This document shows positions 43,288 to 55,000 of a stretch of 64,000 nt of DNA, one piece after another. The notes beneath the pieces were generated by a model, which was not told the origin of the DNA, made no database searches, and saw nothing but the letters and a program-made list of their open reading frames with translations. Location: contig CBDDBH010000005.1 of the NCBI GenBank assembly GCA_965225625.1, positions 19,572 through 83,571 of the forward strand, written 5' to 3'. The DNA comes from CBDDBH01 sp965225625. GTDB taxonomy: Bacteria > Pseudomonadota > Gammaproteobacteria > JADZEE01. Position 1 is the stretch's first letter. Each line of letters begins with the position of its first letter. A program made the translations under genes and the position numbers.

Positions 43288-44250
43288 CTATTCAGCTTCA
43301 TGTGTTTTCATGTATTCGTCAAAATCGGCACGGGTTTGTGGGTTAGTAAAATCTAGGAATCGTCGATTTGCCAATGATGTCCACGCATTGCCGCTCGACA
43401 TGCTGACGTCGCGCTGCGTTTTCCAAATAGATTCTGGCAGATCCGAAAGTCGTGATTCGGCGGCGGTTCTCAAGTCAAGATTTCGCCCAGACCCAAACTT
43501 ACTCGCGTCGCACAGTTCTTCAAGCTCGGCAGCTTGTTCATTTCCCATCCGATGGCAGAACATCCACACTTCGGTGCAGGAAAAATTGTAGTGCGCGACC
43601 TGTTGTGCCGATGTCACGATAACGGTGCAACCGGCCGCTCCCAGTCGGCGAACAAAATCATCGTAGTCGAACAGCGTAACCTCGTTGCCGAAGGCATCAT
43701 AGTGCTCCTCGCCCCCAGTTGACGAAAACCAGATACCGTGATGCGAGAACTCCAGACCTGCTATCCATGCGACCAAGCTTGCTGTCGTGGCGAACGCGTA
43801 AGACGTTGATTGATATGATCTTCCCGTCGGTTTCTGGCACCCCGCCGGCAACTCATGATCGTCAATATGACGAATCTCCATGCCCGTGTGAAGAATTTCA
43901 GCCGTCTGTCGTAACAAATTTGATGGCTCAACCCCATAAAACTGAACGTCCCGCAATTCATCGCTACGGCCGGCAAGGCGCCGGCATTTTTCAAATTTAT
44001 CGATAGAGGCGAATAGGGTCGAACCAATTTCAAAAAATGTGTCGGAGCCAAGCAAGTCGAACGCATAAAATAGACATTCGAAATTCCCCCACCCGCAAAT
44101 GAAATCCGGATCGGTTCTAATTCTGATAATTTCTTGCAGGTAGTGCGGGAGCTGGAATCGTTCGTATGCCTCGATTCCAAAACAGATGTCTCGGCATGCA
44201 GCAGGTGACCCAATACCCACCTCCCCGAAAATTAACGATGCGGTCGTCAC
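43288..44250 (-). CDS. Unrecognised protein between tRNA-Val and leuD
   Basis: A 320-residue soluble protein from GTG 44250, 15 bases after the leuD stop. I do not recognise it. Features seen: a Trp/Phe/Tyr-rich N-terminal half (ICGWGNFECLFYAFDLLG), a segment DVQFYGVEPSNLLRQTAEIL that recalls a sugar- or SAM-dependent methyltransferase but without a clear GxGxG, and GLEFSHHGIWFSSTGGEEHY with two adjacent His. No signal peptide or membrane helix. The stop lies 15 bases from the tRNA 3' end, a common insertion point for transferred DNA. Confidence 0.65.
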   Translation of the reverse strand: MTTASLIFGEVGIGSPAACRDICFGIEAYERFQLPHYLQEIIRIRTDPDFICGWGNFECLFYAFDLLGSDTFFEIGSTLFASIDKFEKCRRLAGRSDELRDVQFYGVEPSNLLRQTAEILHTGMEIRHIDDHELPAGCQKPTGRSYQSTSYAFATTASLVAWIAGLEFSHHGIWFSSTGGEEHYDAFGNEVTLFDYDDFVRRLGAAGCTVIVTSAQQVAHYNFSCTEVWMFCHRMGNEQAAELEELCDASKFGSGRNLDLRTAAESRLSDLPESIWKTQRDVSMSSGNAWTSLANRRFLDFTNPQTRADFDEYMKTHEAE

Positions 44251-44265
44251 GGTCCGAAACCGCTG

Positions 44266-44910
44266 CTACCTATCTGGGAACAACCACGGGGCCCCGATCG
44301 CGCGGCGCGCTTCGTAGTCGCGGATAGCATCGGCCGACTGCAAACTGACTGCAATATCATCCAGACCGTTAAGTAGCCGGTTACGAATCGAGCGCTCGAA
44401 GTCGAAAGGAAGTCGCGTGCCGTCGGGTTTCTCGACCCTGAGATTCTCCAGATCAACTGTCAGGGTATAACCTGAATTCGCCTCGACTTCCTCGAATAGT
44501 CCGTCGATTAGATCTTCGGAGAGTGTCAACGGTACTAAACCGTTCATTGTACAATTGGAGAAAAAGATATCTCCATAACTGGGTGCGATCATTGCTCGGA
44601 TCCCCGCGCCGTGTACCGCCCACGCAGCATGTTCACGCGAAGATCCGCAGCCGAAATTTATTCGGCACAGTAGAATTTTCGTATCCTGATAACGTGACTT
44701 GTTGAGAACAAAGTCGGGATTTATCGAACGTTGCTCTGGTGTTTTGTCGGGTTCGCCTTTGTCGAGATAGCGCCAGGCGTCGAATAGATTTGGGCCGAAG
44801 CCGGTACGCTTGACTGATTTGAGAAACTGTTTGGGAATGATCGCGTCGGTGTCGACGTTGGAGCGGTCAATCGGTGCGACGATGCCGGTTAGTTTTGTGA
44901 ATGGTTCCAT
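44266..44910 (-). CDS. leuD: 3-isopropylmalate dehydratase small subunit
   Basis: A 214-residue swivel-domain subunit of isopropylmalate isomerase (leucine synthesis). Family motifs include APIDRSNVDTDAIIPKQFLK near the start, NFGCGSSREHAAWAV and IAPSYGDIFFSNCTMNGL. It is downstream of leuC, separated by a 120-base gap that holds a REP-like repeat, which is unusual because the two subunits must be made together. Confidence 0.95.
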   Translation of the reverse strand: MEPFTKLTGIVAPIDRSNVDTDAIIPKQFLKSVKRTGFGPNLFDAWRYLDKGEPDKTPEQRSINPDFVLNKSRYQDTKILLCRINFGCGSSREHAAWAVHGAGIRAMIAPSYGDIFFSNCTMNGLVPLTLSEDLIDGLFEEVEANSGYTLTVDLENLRVEKPDGTRLPFDFERSIRNRLLNGLDDIAVSLQSADAIRDYEARRAIGAPWLFPDR

Positions 44911-44932
44911 TTATAGGATCTCGATTTTTTTT

Positions 44933-45018
44933 CCCTCATCCTGTCCTTCTCCCAAGGGGAGAAGGGACCCGTGGTTTAGCCCCTCGCCCCTTGCGGGAGA
45001 GGGGTTGGGGTGAGGGGT
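44933..45018. repeat. REP-like palindromic repeat, copy 4
   Basis: It starts CCCTCATCC and ends GGGGTTGGGGTGAGGGGTGA, with core GGGACCCGTGGTTT. This is the most compact copy. It lies inside the leuC-leuD gap and could change the ratio of the two subunits by RNA folding. Confidence 0.84.
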
Positions 45019-45030
45019 GAAATTATAAGT

Positions 45031-46431
45031 TCAGAAATCCCGGACATCGACGAAATGTCCCGCGATCCCAGCAGCCACGGCCATTGCCGGACTGACCAAA
45101 TGTGTACGTCCGCCATGGCCCTGGCGGCCTTCGAAGTTGCGGTTGGAGGTTGACGCACAACGATCGCCGGGGTCGAGTTGATCGTTATTCATTGCCAGGC
45201 ACATTGAGCATCCTGGTTCGCGCCATTCGAAACCGGCTGCGGAGAATATTTTATCCAGCCCTTCGGCTTCAGCTTGCTCTTTGACTAGGCCGGAACCGGG
45301 CACGACCATTCCGAGTTTAATGTTATTGGCGAGTTTACGGCCTTTAACGACACCCGCGGCGGCGCGCAGATCTTCGATGCGGGAATTCGTGCATGAACCG
45401 ATAAAGATCTTGTCGATCGGCACATTAGTCATCGGCGTACCAGCCTGTAGATCCATATACGCAAGTGCTTTGAGCATGCCTTCACGCTTCACGACGTCAG
45501 ATTCGTTATCGGGATCAGGGACCGCGGCACTGACTGGCACGACCATTTCCGGTGAGGTACCCCAGGTTACCTGTGGCACAACGTCGGCAGCGTTGACCTC
45601 GGCAACCGTATCAAAGCGTGCGTCAGCGTCGGAATACAGCGTCTGCCAGTTTTCAACTGCGCGCTCCCAGTTTTTCCCTTTGGGCGCGAAAGGCCGACCT
45701 TCGACATATTCGATGGTTTTGTCGTCGGTCGCGATCATGCCGGCCCGGCTGCCCGCTTCAACCGACATATTGCACACGGTGAAGCGCTCTTCCATGCTCA
45801 AAGCGCTGATCGCCTCGCCGCGATATTCGATGGTGTGGCCGGTTCCACCGGCAACGCCGATCTGGCCAATGATATGCAAAATGAGATCCTTGGCGGCGAC
45901 ACCGTTGCCCAGTACGCCGGATACCTGCACGAGCAGATTTTTGGTTTTGCGAAAGACGAGACACTGGGTTGCCAGAATGTGCTCAACCTCCGATGTGCCT
46001 ATGCCGATTGCCAACGCGCCCACTGCACCGTTGGTGCCTGTGTGCGAATCACCGCAGGCGATGGTCATACCGGGCAGACAGGCGCCCTGCTCCGGCCCCA
46101 TGACATGGACGATCCCCTGACGGCGATCACCTATACCAAACAACTCAATGCCATGAGTATCGCAGTTGCGTTTCAGCGTATCGAGCTGCTCGCGGGCGAT
46201 GGGATCGGTAATATTGTGCACGTCCTTGGTCGGCACATTGTGATCCGCGACCGCGACAGCGGCGCCTACGCGCCATAGCTTGCGTCCCGCCAGGCGCAAA
46301 CCCTCAAAGGCTTGGGGTGAGGTAACCTCGTGCGTTAAATGCCGATCGATGTAGATTAAGCTCGATCCATCGTCGTAATCACGAACGAGATGAGCATCCC
46401 AAATCTTGTCGTAAAGGGTTTGTGCGGGCAT
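45031..46431 (-). CDS. leuC: 3-isopropylmalate dehydratase large subunit
   Basis: A 466-residue aconitase-family protein binding a [4Fe-4S] cluster. Cysteine ligands are in FIGSCTNSRIEDL (near 348) and in EPGCSMCLAMN (near 408). The ATG at 46431 gives the usual MPAQTLYDKIWDAHLV. It forms the isomerase with LeuD. No leuA or leuB is in the window. Confidence 0.95.
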   Translation of the reverse strand: MPAQTLYDKIWDAHLVRDYDDGSSLIYIDRHLTHEVTSPQAFEGLRLAGRKLWRVGAAVAVADHNVPTKDVHNITDPIAREQLDTLKRNCDTHGIELFGIGDRRQGIVHVMGPEQGACLPGMTIACGDSHTGTNGAVGALAIGIGTSEVEHILATQCLVFRKTKNLLVQVSGVLGNGVAAKDLILHIIGQIGVAGGTGHTIEYRGEAISALSMEERFTVCNMSVEAGSRAGMIATDDKTIEYVEGRPFAPKGKNWERAVENWQTLYSDADARFDTVAEVNAADVVPQVTWGTSPEMVVPVSAAVPDPDNESDVVKREGMLKALAYMDLQAGTPMTNVPIDKIFIGSCTNSRIEDLRAAAGVVKGRKLANNIKLGMVVPGSGLVKEQAEAEGLDKIFSAAGFEWREPGCSMCLAMNNDQLDPGDRCASTSNRNFEGRQGHGGRTHLVSPAMAVAAGIAGHFVDVRDF

Positions 46432-46512
46432 ATCGATAAATCAGGTGTCCAAGAGAGGCGGGATTATACCAGCTAACACTGGCGCGGCGGCACGCACACG
46501 CCGTCAAGGAAC

Positions 46513-47265
46513 TCAGGCAGCGTCGCGGTTGGTATCCTTCAAGCGGGTAACCAAGGTTTGCAGGTTAGCCATCGAATGGAAGTGGGCGTATATCAAGTCC
46601 ATGTAGTCGAGTTTGACGAGTTCCTGAAACAAGGCTCCATCCAACGCCTTGAATTTATCCCGATTGATGCACTTGAAGCCCGCCATCGAGAAGCGCTCGC
46701 CGCTATCGGTTTGTACGTTCGCCTGCGCATCCTCTAGGACTTCGAGATCCTTGAGACGGTCGCAAAATGCGCGCGTGACCTGCACGTGGCTCTGGTATTC
46801 CTTCAAAAATTCGACCGAACGCTTTAGCAGCGGCCCCTGCTCACCCTCGTCGTCGAGTAAGCGCTCGCCCTCTTTCGCGGTGTTGAAACCGGTGTAGCTT
46901 TCATCGATACACACCGTGAAATTTTCTCCCTGCGGATCGGCGGCCAGAATAAACGGGTAGCGGCGGACATAGGCCGGCACGTAGGTGGCCTTCCACTGTG
47001 CCCTTTCGTCGATAAACAAATTGCGTTGCTGCTGTAATCCGAGCAGTGCCACGGGCACGATCGATTGTTCCTCACCTGCGGCAAACACAATGGGATACTC
47101 TTTGGCCACCAACGGGAATTCGACGCCGGCGACATACACGCAATTGGTCTCGCGGGTGAACGGAAATCCGTCTTCGGGCTGGATGTACCAGTCACCGTGC
47201 CGCTCGCGCGACAGCGGCACGACGTTCTTATAGAACAACGGTTGGTTAGCTGCCGGCTCAGCCAT
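46513..47265 (-). CDS. SapC family protein
   Basis: A 250-residue soluble protein of the SapC family (PF07277). It opens with PLFYKNVVPLSRERHGDW, followed by YVAGVEFPLVAKEYPIVFA, VRRYPFILA and FTVCIDESYTGF. The family is named after a protein linked to the Campylobacter fetus surface layer; its biochemical action is unknown. The start is 24 bases after the stop of the giant surface-protein gene on the same strand, so the two are likely co-transcribed. Confidence 0.87.
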   Translation of the reverse strand: MAEPAANQPLFYKNVVPLSRERHGDWYIQPEDGFPFTRETNCVYVAGVEFPLVAKEYPIVFAAGEEQSIVPVALLGLQQQRNLFIDERAQWKATYVPAYVRRYPFILAADPQGENFTVCIDESYTGFNTAKEGERLLDDEGEQGPLLKRSVEFLKEYQSHVQVTRAFCDRLKDLEVLEDAQANVQTDSGERFSMAGFKCINRDKFKALDGALFQELVKLDYMDLIYAHFHSMANLQTLVTRLKDTNRDAA

Positions 47266-47289
47266 TACGCGTGGTTAGCCCGTGCCCGC

Positions 47290-50200
47290 CTAGTAGCGGC
47301 GATGTTCGCTCGGCAGTACCCGGTCACCCGACCACATGACCTGACCAAGCTCCTGCATCCACTGATAGGCGTTTACAGCCAGCGACTTAGCGGGCAAGGT
47401 TCCGTTTTCGGCGTCGCCAAAGTCATCCTCTCCGAAGTCATCCTCGAAGTCGTCAAAGTCGTCGCCCTCGTCCAGGTAACTCTGTAGTTGCTCACGATAC
47501 TCCGTTTCAAAGTAGTCGCGCTCCGAAGTGTAGCCATCGAGCAGGGCCTGGATGCGCGCGGCATCTCCCTCTCCCGCGGCCAGGCGCCGTTGCAGCTCGG
47601 CTATACGCTGATCCATCTCGGCAACGAAGGCATCGAGTGCTTCTTCCGTCGCAAACGGTGCGCAACCTTCCAGCTCTTCGCACTGGCTGATGTCCATGGC
47701 CACACCGCGGCCGATGGTACCGATGATTTCCAGTTCCGTTTCGAACAAGCTGAGGTCGAACAGTATCAAGTCACCGGTATTCTGCAATTCTGCGCGGATA
47801 TCAAAAGCGATAACGACTGATTCGAAGGAAATCGCGTTGTTGCCGGCCTCCAAGCCCGCCAGCAGTTGGAAGTCCTCAGCGAGGAACTCCTGCGAGTCGG
47901 CGTCGCCGCTGGGCGAGAAGTCCGGATCCGGTTCGCCCGAGCCCACGGCGACGAATAGCTGGCCGCCGCCGAAGTCGAGGATGATGTTGTCGGCGTTATC
48001 GACGCCGCCCACGGCCGCCAGCAAACCGCCGCTTGCCTGAATGGTAATTTCATTATTACCCTCAGGTCCGACGATATTTCCGGTACCCGGGTTGACAACC
48101 GGATCGGTCGACGCCACGAACGTCACAAAGTGACCGGCCGCACCCGGGCCACCGGCGCGGATGTTGGAGTTTATGACGATATTTTCGGCTAATGTCGTCA
48201 GCGGTCCATTCGTAACGAAATTACCGTCGAACGTGACCTGAGCGGCAACAATCGACGCATCCTTTTCTCCGGACGGCGGGGTTAGATCGACAGTCCCTGT
48301 GGCCGGCGGCACGACGGTGAAACCACCGAGTATCAGATGACCTTCAAAATTGGTGAAGGCGTTATGACGAACGTGACCAACGCCAGGTTGGTTATCGAAG
48401 ATCAGCTCGCCACCCGCGGGCGGAATGATTGCGAGGTTGCTGGTCCCAATGACGTTCGCCGGTAACACCAGTGTCGTTGCTGAGAGAATGCCGTCGCCAG
48501 TGATGGCCAGAGTGCCCGAACCGCCATTGGCTAACAGTGCCAGGTCGCCCGCCTGAATCAGACCATTGCGCGCATCGATTGCTATCGGGCCGCTCACCGT
48601 TTGAATAGCCAGATTATCCGTATCGTTAACTTCACCGATAAGCTGCAAACCGTCGTTAGCAGTGATTGCCGTATTGCCGTTCAGCGTAAAAGCGCCACCG
48701 TCCGGCGAGCGCAGCGTTACGGGATCCCTAAACGTGCTGGTACTCAGCACGCCACCGGCGGTGCTGTCGGCGCGGCCGATGATGATGCGCGAGTGTCCGT
48801 CGGCAAGCGCGGCTAGATCGGCTGTGGAAAGATCCAGGGCACCCGTACCGGTGGTGTTGTCAGCGGCGACGCCGACTTCAACTTGGGTGGCTGCCAGATC
48901 CGGTTGCAGTGTGAGTGCACCAGTACCGATAACGGAGTTCGGCCCACCGTTAAAATCGATTTCCGCGGCATTAATAACCAAACCGCTGCTTCCGTGATTA
49001 ACCGTCGATTGCGCCGCGAATGTATTCGCACCGCCGTTCACCAGTCCGGCCAAAAATACTGGATCGACGAACGTCGTATTCGTCGCGAGCACCACCGTCG
49101 GCGAGCCGAGGAAATCGAACACGCCTGCACCACTTGGATCCCCAAGCACCGGCGTGTCAAACGTACCGCCTACCGTCGCTATTCCGGTTGTGCTGACCTG
49201 TAGGTTGGCGACGTTGATGTTTGCGCCTACGTCGGCACCCAGGATGACGGGCGCGCTACCAGCATTGATCTGCAACGCGCTGCCTGTGACCGTCGACGGA
49301 CCGTTGATGTTTACCGCGTTGTTGAACGTCGTTACGCCGGTGACGTTGAAACTTACCGTTGTCGCACTGTTAATGATTAGGCCGGCCATATCGGGCGTAA
49401 ATGTGGGATCCAACGCTGTGCCGAAGGTCACAATGTTCGCATTGTTAATAGTGATGGCACCCATGCGGCTGGCAAACACCACCGGCGTCAGCGGCGGCGG
49501 CGGGAACTCGATGAGTTCACCTATTGCACCGTCGAACGTCGCGTTGCCGGTGGTACCGAGGTCGAAGGTAATCGCATTTTCTTCACTGGCCCCAACCGCA
49601 GCACTCGACGCTTCGCTGCTTACACGACCTTGAAACTGCAGGTTACCGCCGCCGGTCTGCACCGTAAGGTTCGGCTCGGCAATTATTACGTCACTCTGGA
49701 AAATCAGATCCGCCCCCAAGGTATTGATATTACCGGTAATGATCTGAGCCAGGCCGACCACCGTGAAGCTGCCGTCGGGTGACTGGATTTCCGGGAAGTT
49801 CGTAAGCCGCACAAGACCACGCACGGTCAACGGATCTTTAATTCGGGCATTATTGGCTGTGTTCATCGTCGTACCGTCGACATTGATGAACGTCGTACCC
49901 ATTGGCGATCCAAAGTCCAGTGTCAGCCAGTCATCACCGATCGCGGCGAAATCACTGGTGGAGATGAACAGATTGGTATCGACGCCACCGGTTTCGGTAC
50001 CACCCAGGGAAACATCGCTGACGTTCAGTCCCGGCTGGATCGACAAAGTGCCGATGGAGTTCGGGGCGTCTCCGGTGCCACTGCTCGTGACCGTGCCGAC
50101 GCCGCCAACCATATTCAGTTCTTGCGTCACCACGGTGAAGTCGGTGTTAACCCCGAACACCTCATTGCCGCCGCCGGCAGTGCCCAACGTGGTAAGAGCC

Positions 50201-52039
50201 GCACTGATAACGTTGAAAGTCCCGAGTCGATCGTTGTTACCGACATTATTCGGGAACGTAACATTGCCCGTACCCGCGTTGATCGCCAGGTTGTTGGTTT
50301 CACCCTTCTGGCTGTTGACCACACCGTTGAACAGTACGTTGCCTGCGCCGATGCCTGTATCCACGCCTGTTGCGGCCTGCAATTCTATAGCGCCATCCAG
50401 GCTGACATTCTGGCCCGGCGTGGTGATCGTAAGACCGTCCAGTGCAATGTTGTTGTTAACGATAGCGACACCGCCGCTGGTGGCGTTCACATTACCGTGT
50501 AATGTGGTGGTATCGCTGCCAGTCGTTTGAGTAATCGAGGCAGCGGTGATAGTGCTGTCGGCTTCAATCTTCGCGGCGGTATCGATCAACAAGGCACCCA
50601 GTGCGTTGCCGGTACCGGAACCTACCGAGCTGTCGAAATCGATGTTGGCATTGGACTCCAGCGTCAGGTTCTGCGCAGCGCCGCCCGTGGAGGCAAGGAC
50701 GTTGGCGAATGTGATGGTGCCTGCCGCATCGACATCGGTCGCCGCGGTCTGTAGGTCGACCCCACCATTGAAGGTCACAACGCCACCACCCGTGGTCACG
50801 ATATTGAGACCGTCAAGAAGAGTGTTGCCCGTCGTTACTACGCCCGCCGCGGCAGAGGTCGTGACGTTTTCGCGTAGCGCGACTAGGCCGCCTGCGGTTG
50901 CGGCGTCCAGGGACCCCAGCACCAGGCTGGTCTGAACATCCACCGTGCCGGTGGCTGCGTCGAGATCGAAAATATCGGAAGCGGTATTTGTGAATACGAG
51001 ACCCGACGGCAAAATCAAATTGGCCGTTCCCAGGGTCTGCAAGACCACGGTATCGGCGCCCGCACCCGTGGTGATGGCCGCTACCGTGAGGTTATTGAGT
51101 GGCGATTTTACAAAGATGTTGCTGCCGGTGGCGGCAACGGTGAGGGTGCCGCCGACGTTGACGTCGATGAGGTTACCGGCGCCAGCAGCACCGATATCGC
51201 CCGTCGCCATCAATGTAACGTTGCCAGGATTACTGACGCTGGCCGTAGTACCGCTATCCGCATCGGTGATGTTGCCGCCAAGCGCGTTCACCGTGACGAG
51301 ACCGCCGTTACCGTTAATGGCGTCATTCATCAGGGCAATGTCGCCGGTCGTCGAGGAGACGGTAACCGTGCCCGCAGTGGCCCCGGTGAGGTCCGCATTC
51401 TGAACCGTGAAACCGTCGCTTTCGAGGATGCCGATATTGCCGCTTGTGGCGTTGGTGATATTGAGCGTCGTCAGCGTCGTCTCGAGCGCATCCGCCGAGC
51501 CGATGCCGCCGCTGGCGCTCGCGTTCAGGGTTGTTGCGCTGACGTTGTTGGTGCCAGCGTTCACATCCGTGATTGCACCGCCAATGATCATATTGACCGT
51601 CTGACCGGTTGCGGTCAGGTTGTTAAGCGCCAAACCGCCACCCACGGTGGTCAGATCGAACTGCCCCGTCAGCGTGGAGTCAAGTATCGTTACGCCGCCG
51701 GTGTCGATAATCGACGTCGCTGCGGTCGTCAGTTGCAGATTGGTCAGCGTCGTCTCGATGTCCGTAACCGCTTGGTTGCCCAAAACGATCAATGTCGTCG
51801 CCGTGACATTATCGGTTGCGAGATTGAGGTCTGTTAAAGCACCTCCCGGCGTCAACGTCACGGTCTGGCCCGCTGCATTGATACGGTTCAACGCAATGCC
51901 TGCGGTATTTGTCAGTGTCAAAGCACCGGTAAGCGTCGAATCCGTCACTGTCAGCAGGCCGCCGCTGTTGTCGATCTCGGTCTGCGCGCTCACCAGACCC
52001 AAGGTCGAAACCACCGTCTCCAGCGAGTTACCGGCGCCG
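47290..52039 (-). CDS. Giant repetitive surface protein, C-terminal part (after a frameshift)
   Basis: About 1,580 residues continuing the giant gene after a one-base frameshift at 52039-52040. Most of it is Thr/Ser/Gly/Asn-rich beta-strand repeat of filamentous-haemagglutinin type. Near the end the pattern changes: a C-x5-C pair (CEELEGC, 47662-47682), a charged helical segment (MDQRIAELQRRLAAGEGDAA), an acidic tract (DEGDDFDDFEDDFGEDDFGD) and the terminal VLPSEHRRY. No autotransporter barrel, LPxTG, RTX or dockerin is seen. Secretion may be by a two-partner route or another unknown path. SapC follows directly. Confidence 0.75.
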
Positions 52040-52042
52040 GAC
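52036..52042 (-). other. Single-base frameshift joining the two parts of the giant gene
   Basis: On the coding strand the sequence reads CAGAACGTCCGGCGCCGG then TAA. Removing one C gives QNVGAGNSLE, which matches the paralogous repeat units (QSVGSGNSLE, QNVGSGNAIE). The downstream frame then continues for about 1,580 residues of the same composition. It is either a sequencing indel or a real inactivating or phase-varying change. Confidence 0.8.
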
Positions 52043-55000
52043 GTTCTGGCCGCCGCCAATATTCAATGTGTTTGCCGTGACATTCACCGTGCCAGTGTTG
52101 TTGTCGGTCAATGCACCACCCAGGGTAATGTTCACCGTCTGACCGGTTGCGTTCAGGTTATCGAGCGCGAGACCGCCGCCGGTGGTCGTAAGGTCGAGCT
52201 GTCCGGTAACGGTTGAATCCAGCAAGGTCACACCACCGGTATCGGTGATTGACGTCGCCGCCGTGGTCAGTTGCAGATTACCCAGTGTAGTCTCGAGATC
52301 CGTCACCGCCTGATTGCCGAGAACGATGAGGGTCCCCGCAGTAACATTATCGGTTACGCCGTTAGCGTCGGTCAGCGCGCCGCCGGGCGTCAGGGTCACG
52401 GTCTGACTCGCGGCGTTGATGCGATTCAATGAAATGCCTGCATCACTTGTCAGCGTCAGGGGGCCGCCAAGCGATGAATCGGTGATTGTCAAAATTCCAC
52501 CACCGGTATTGTCGATTTCGGTCGTCGCCGTGGTCAGACCCAAAGTCGACACCGTAGTCTCTAACGAGTTACCGGAGCCCACACTCTGGCCGCCGGAGAT
52601 ATTCAGAGTCGCCGCCGTCACATTGGTGGTCGCCACGTTGTTATCGGTCAGCGCGCCGCCGAGTGTGAAATTAACCGTCTGTCCGGCGGCCGTCAGGTTG
52701 TTGAGGAGCAACGCACCACCGGTGGTAGCGAAGTCCAACTGTCCGGTCACCACCGAGTCAAGGAACGTTAGACCGCCACTGTCGCTGATGTTGCTCGCAC
52801 CCGTCGTCAGCATCAACATGCCGACCTGAGTGGCAAACTGATTGCCACCGGTACCTGCGCCGCTGGCCGTTATGGTCAACGTGCCAGCCGTGTCCAGCGC
52901 GAGACCCATGTTGTTGTCGTTGACCGTGCTCATCGTCGTAAGCGTTAGATTCGGTCCGGCAAATGCTGTCTTGCGGTCAAGCACGATTGGCGCGGTCGTC
53001 GTGCCGCTGCCAATCCCGAGCAAACCACCGAATACCAGCGCATCCATCTCAGAGTCGTTAAGGTTGAAACCACCTGCCGGGGCCTCATCGCCCAGGTTAA
53101 TTTGAGTCGCGGCGCCCTCGTCGAGCACGACGTTGCCGCTGATGGCGAAGATGACCACGCCATCGGCGTCAGTGCCGACCGGCACATTGTCGATGAGCAG
53201 ATCCGGGGCTGACAAGACGAGGTCGTTGCTGTTGGCCGTCGTTAGAGTGATATCGGCAGCCGTCATGGGATCGAGCTGCACTTGCGATGCCACGCCGGTG
53301 CTGGTCAGTCTAATGGCACCGAGAGTCGCGGCACCGTCGGTCGTCAGGTTATGTGCAATCGTTACCGTGGAGTTACCGGTAATGTCGATGCTGTTCGCGC
53401 TGATCGCGCCGCCGGTTATAAACGTGCCGCTGTTAAGGAAATCGATATCACCGCTGTTCGCGGTCAGCGTCGCCGTGGTATTGGCAGCATTGCTGATATT
53501 GAGATTCGCGCCGGTGGCGCTGGCGACGATGGTGGATGCCGCTGTCTCCAAAGCATCTGCCGCGGTGCCGATTGTGCCGGCGCCCGCCGTTGCATTGAGA
53601 GTTCCGGCAGTGACGTTAGTTAGGATTGCTGCGTTGCCGGTGATTGACCCGCCTGTAGCGGTCAAGGTTACCGTCTGACCCGCGGCGCTAACCGCGCCCG
53701 TCGCACCGAAGCTGATACTGCCGCTGGCCGTCGTCAGCGTCGTCGCCACCGGGGAAATCAACGTTCCATTGACGATAATGCTGCCGGTGTCTTGTTGCAA
53801 CGTGAACGTGCCGCCCGTGAGGCCCTTTGCGTCGCTAACACCTGTGCGTATGGTGATGCCGGCGTCATTAGTGGCATTACCGATGGTCAGCCCAGCGGAA
53901 CTGGAGATCCGTGCTAACTCCAAATCGGTAATTCCCAGAGATGCGGCACCATCTACTGCCAACGGTCCAATCTCCACGGCCTGGAGGTCTTCAAATGGCT
54001 GGATAGTAACGCCGGCTCCGGCAATCGGTGCGTCAATCCTAATTTGATCGACGGTCAGCGTGACGCTGCCGGTATTTGCATTCAGTCCGTCGTTCCCCAG
54101 GCCCCAGGGCGTAGCAACAGCTGACCCCGGGAAAATCTGGACGTTAGTGTCGGCATTGTCGTAGACGGCTACGATATTGCCGCCGCCAGCATTAGAGCCG
54201 AAAATCGCTGGCGGGCTCGCCTGATCCCTGGGATTTAATACCACATCACCCGAGGTCGTGTTGCGGAAAGCAAGCCCTATGACCGTTGCTTCAAGCGGGG
54301 TCGCCGTCGTACCAATTCCCTGAGCGGCATCAGCGAAAAGAGTACTCGCAGACACATCCAGCGCGTCCGCGGCGCTAGCCTGGATGGCGCCGGTTCCTTT
54401 GCCATCGAGATCCGCAACCAGATCAACAATGTTGGGGGTGCTGACACCGGTTATCGGGGTGGCCTGCGCAAAAACAATGTTGTTATCAGCCTGCAGGGTA
54501 ATCCTGCTGCTGCCCGATACCGTTTGGCTGATCGTCAGGTCATTCGTAGCGCCCGTGACGTCCAACTGGATCGGCCCTGTGCCCGTATTCGTCACCGACG
54601 AGGTCGTGCCGCCGTCGAGATTCAGCGCTTGATCGTTGCTGATGTTCAGCGCGGAAGCACCGGTGTTGTCCGCCGTCAGCTTCGTCGTCGACGTCTGGAA
54701 CTGCGTGGAGGAGCCCAATCCCGTCGCCGCAGTCAAGGTCAACGTGCCGCCGGCCACGTCTGCAGTGGCCGCCGCGTTGCCTTGGATGTCGCCGGTTGAG
54801 AGCAACGTGATGTTGCCAGAACTCGTCAGCGTGTTACCGCCTCCGACGATGCTGGCGCCGGAGATGGTCAGATCCTGGGTACCGACGTCGACTGCCGCAT
54901 TACTGCCGAGCGTAATAATCCCTGCCGTCACCGTCGCCGCGGCGTCTTCACCAATGAATATCCGACCGGCGGTGGTGTTCGTGGTCAGTTCGATCTGCGT

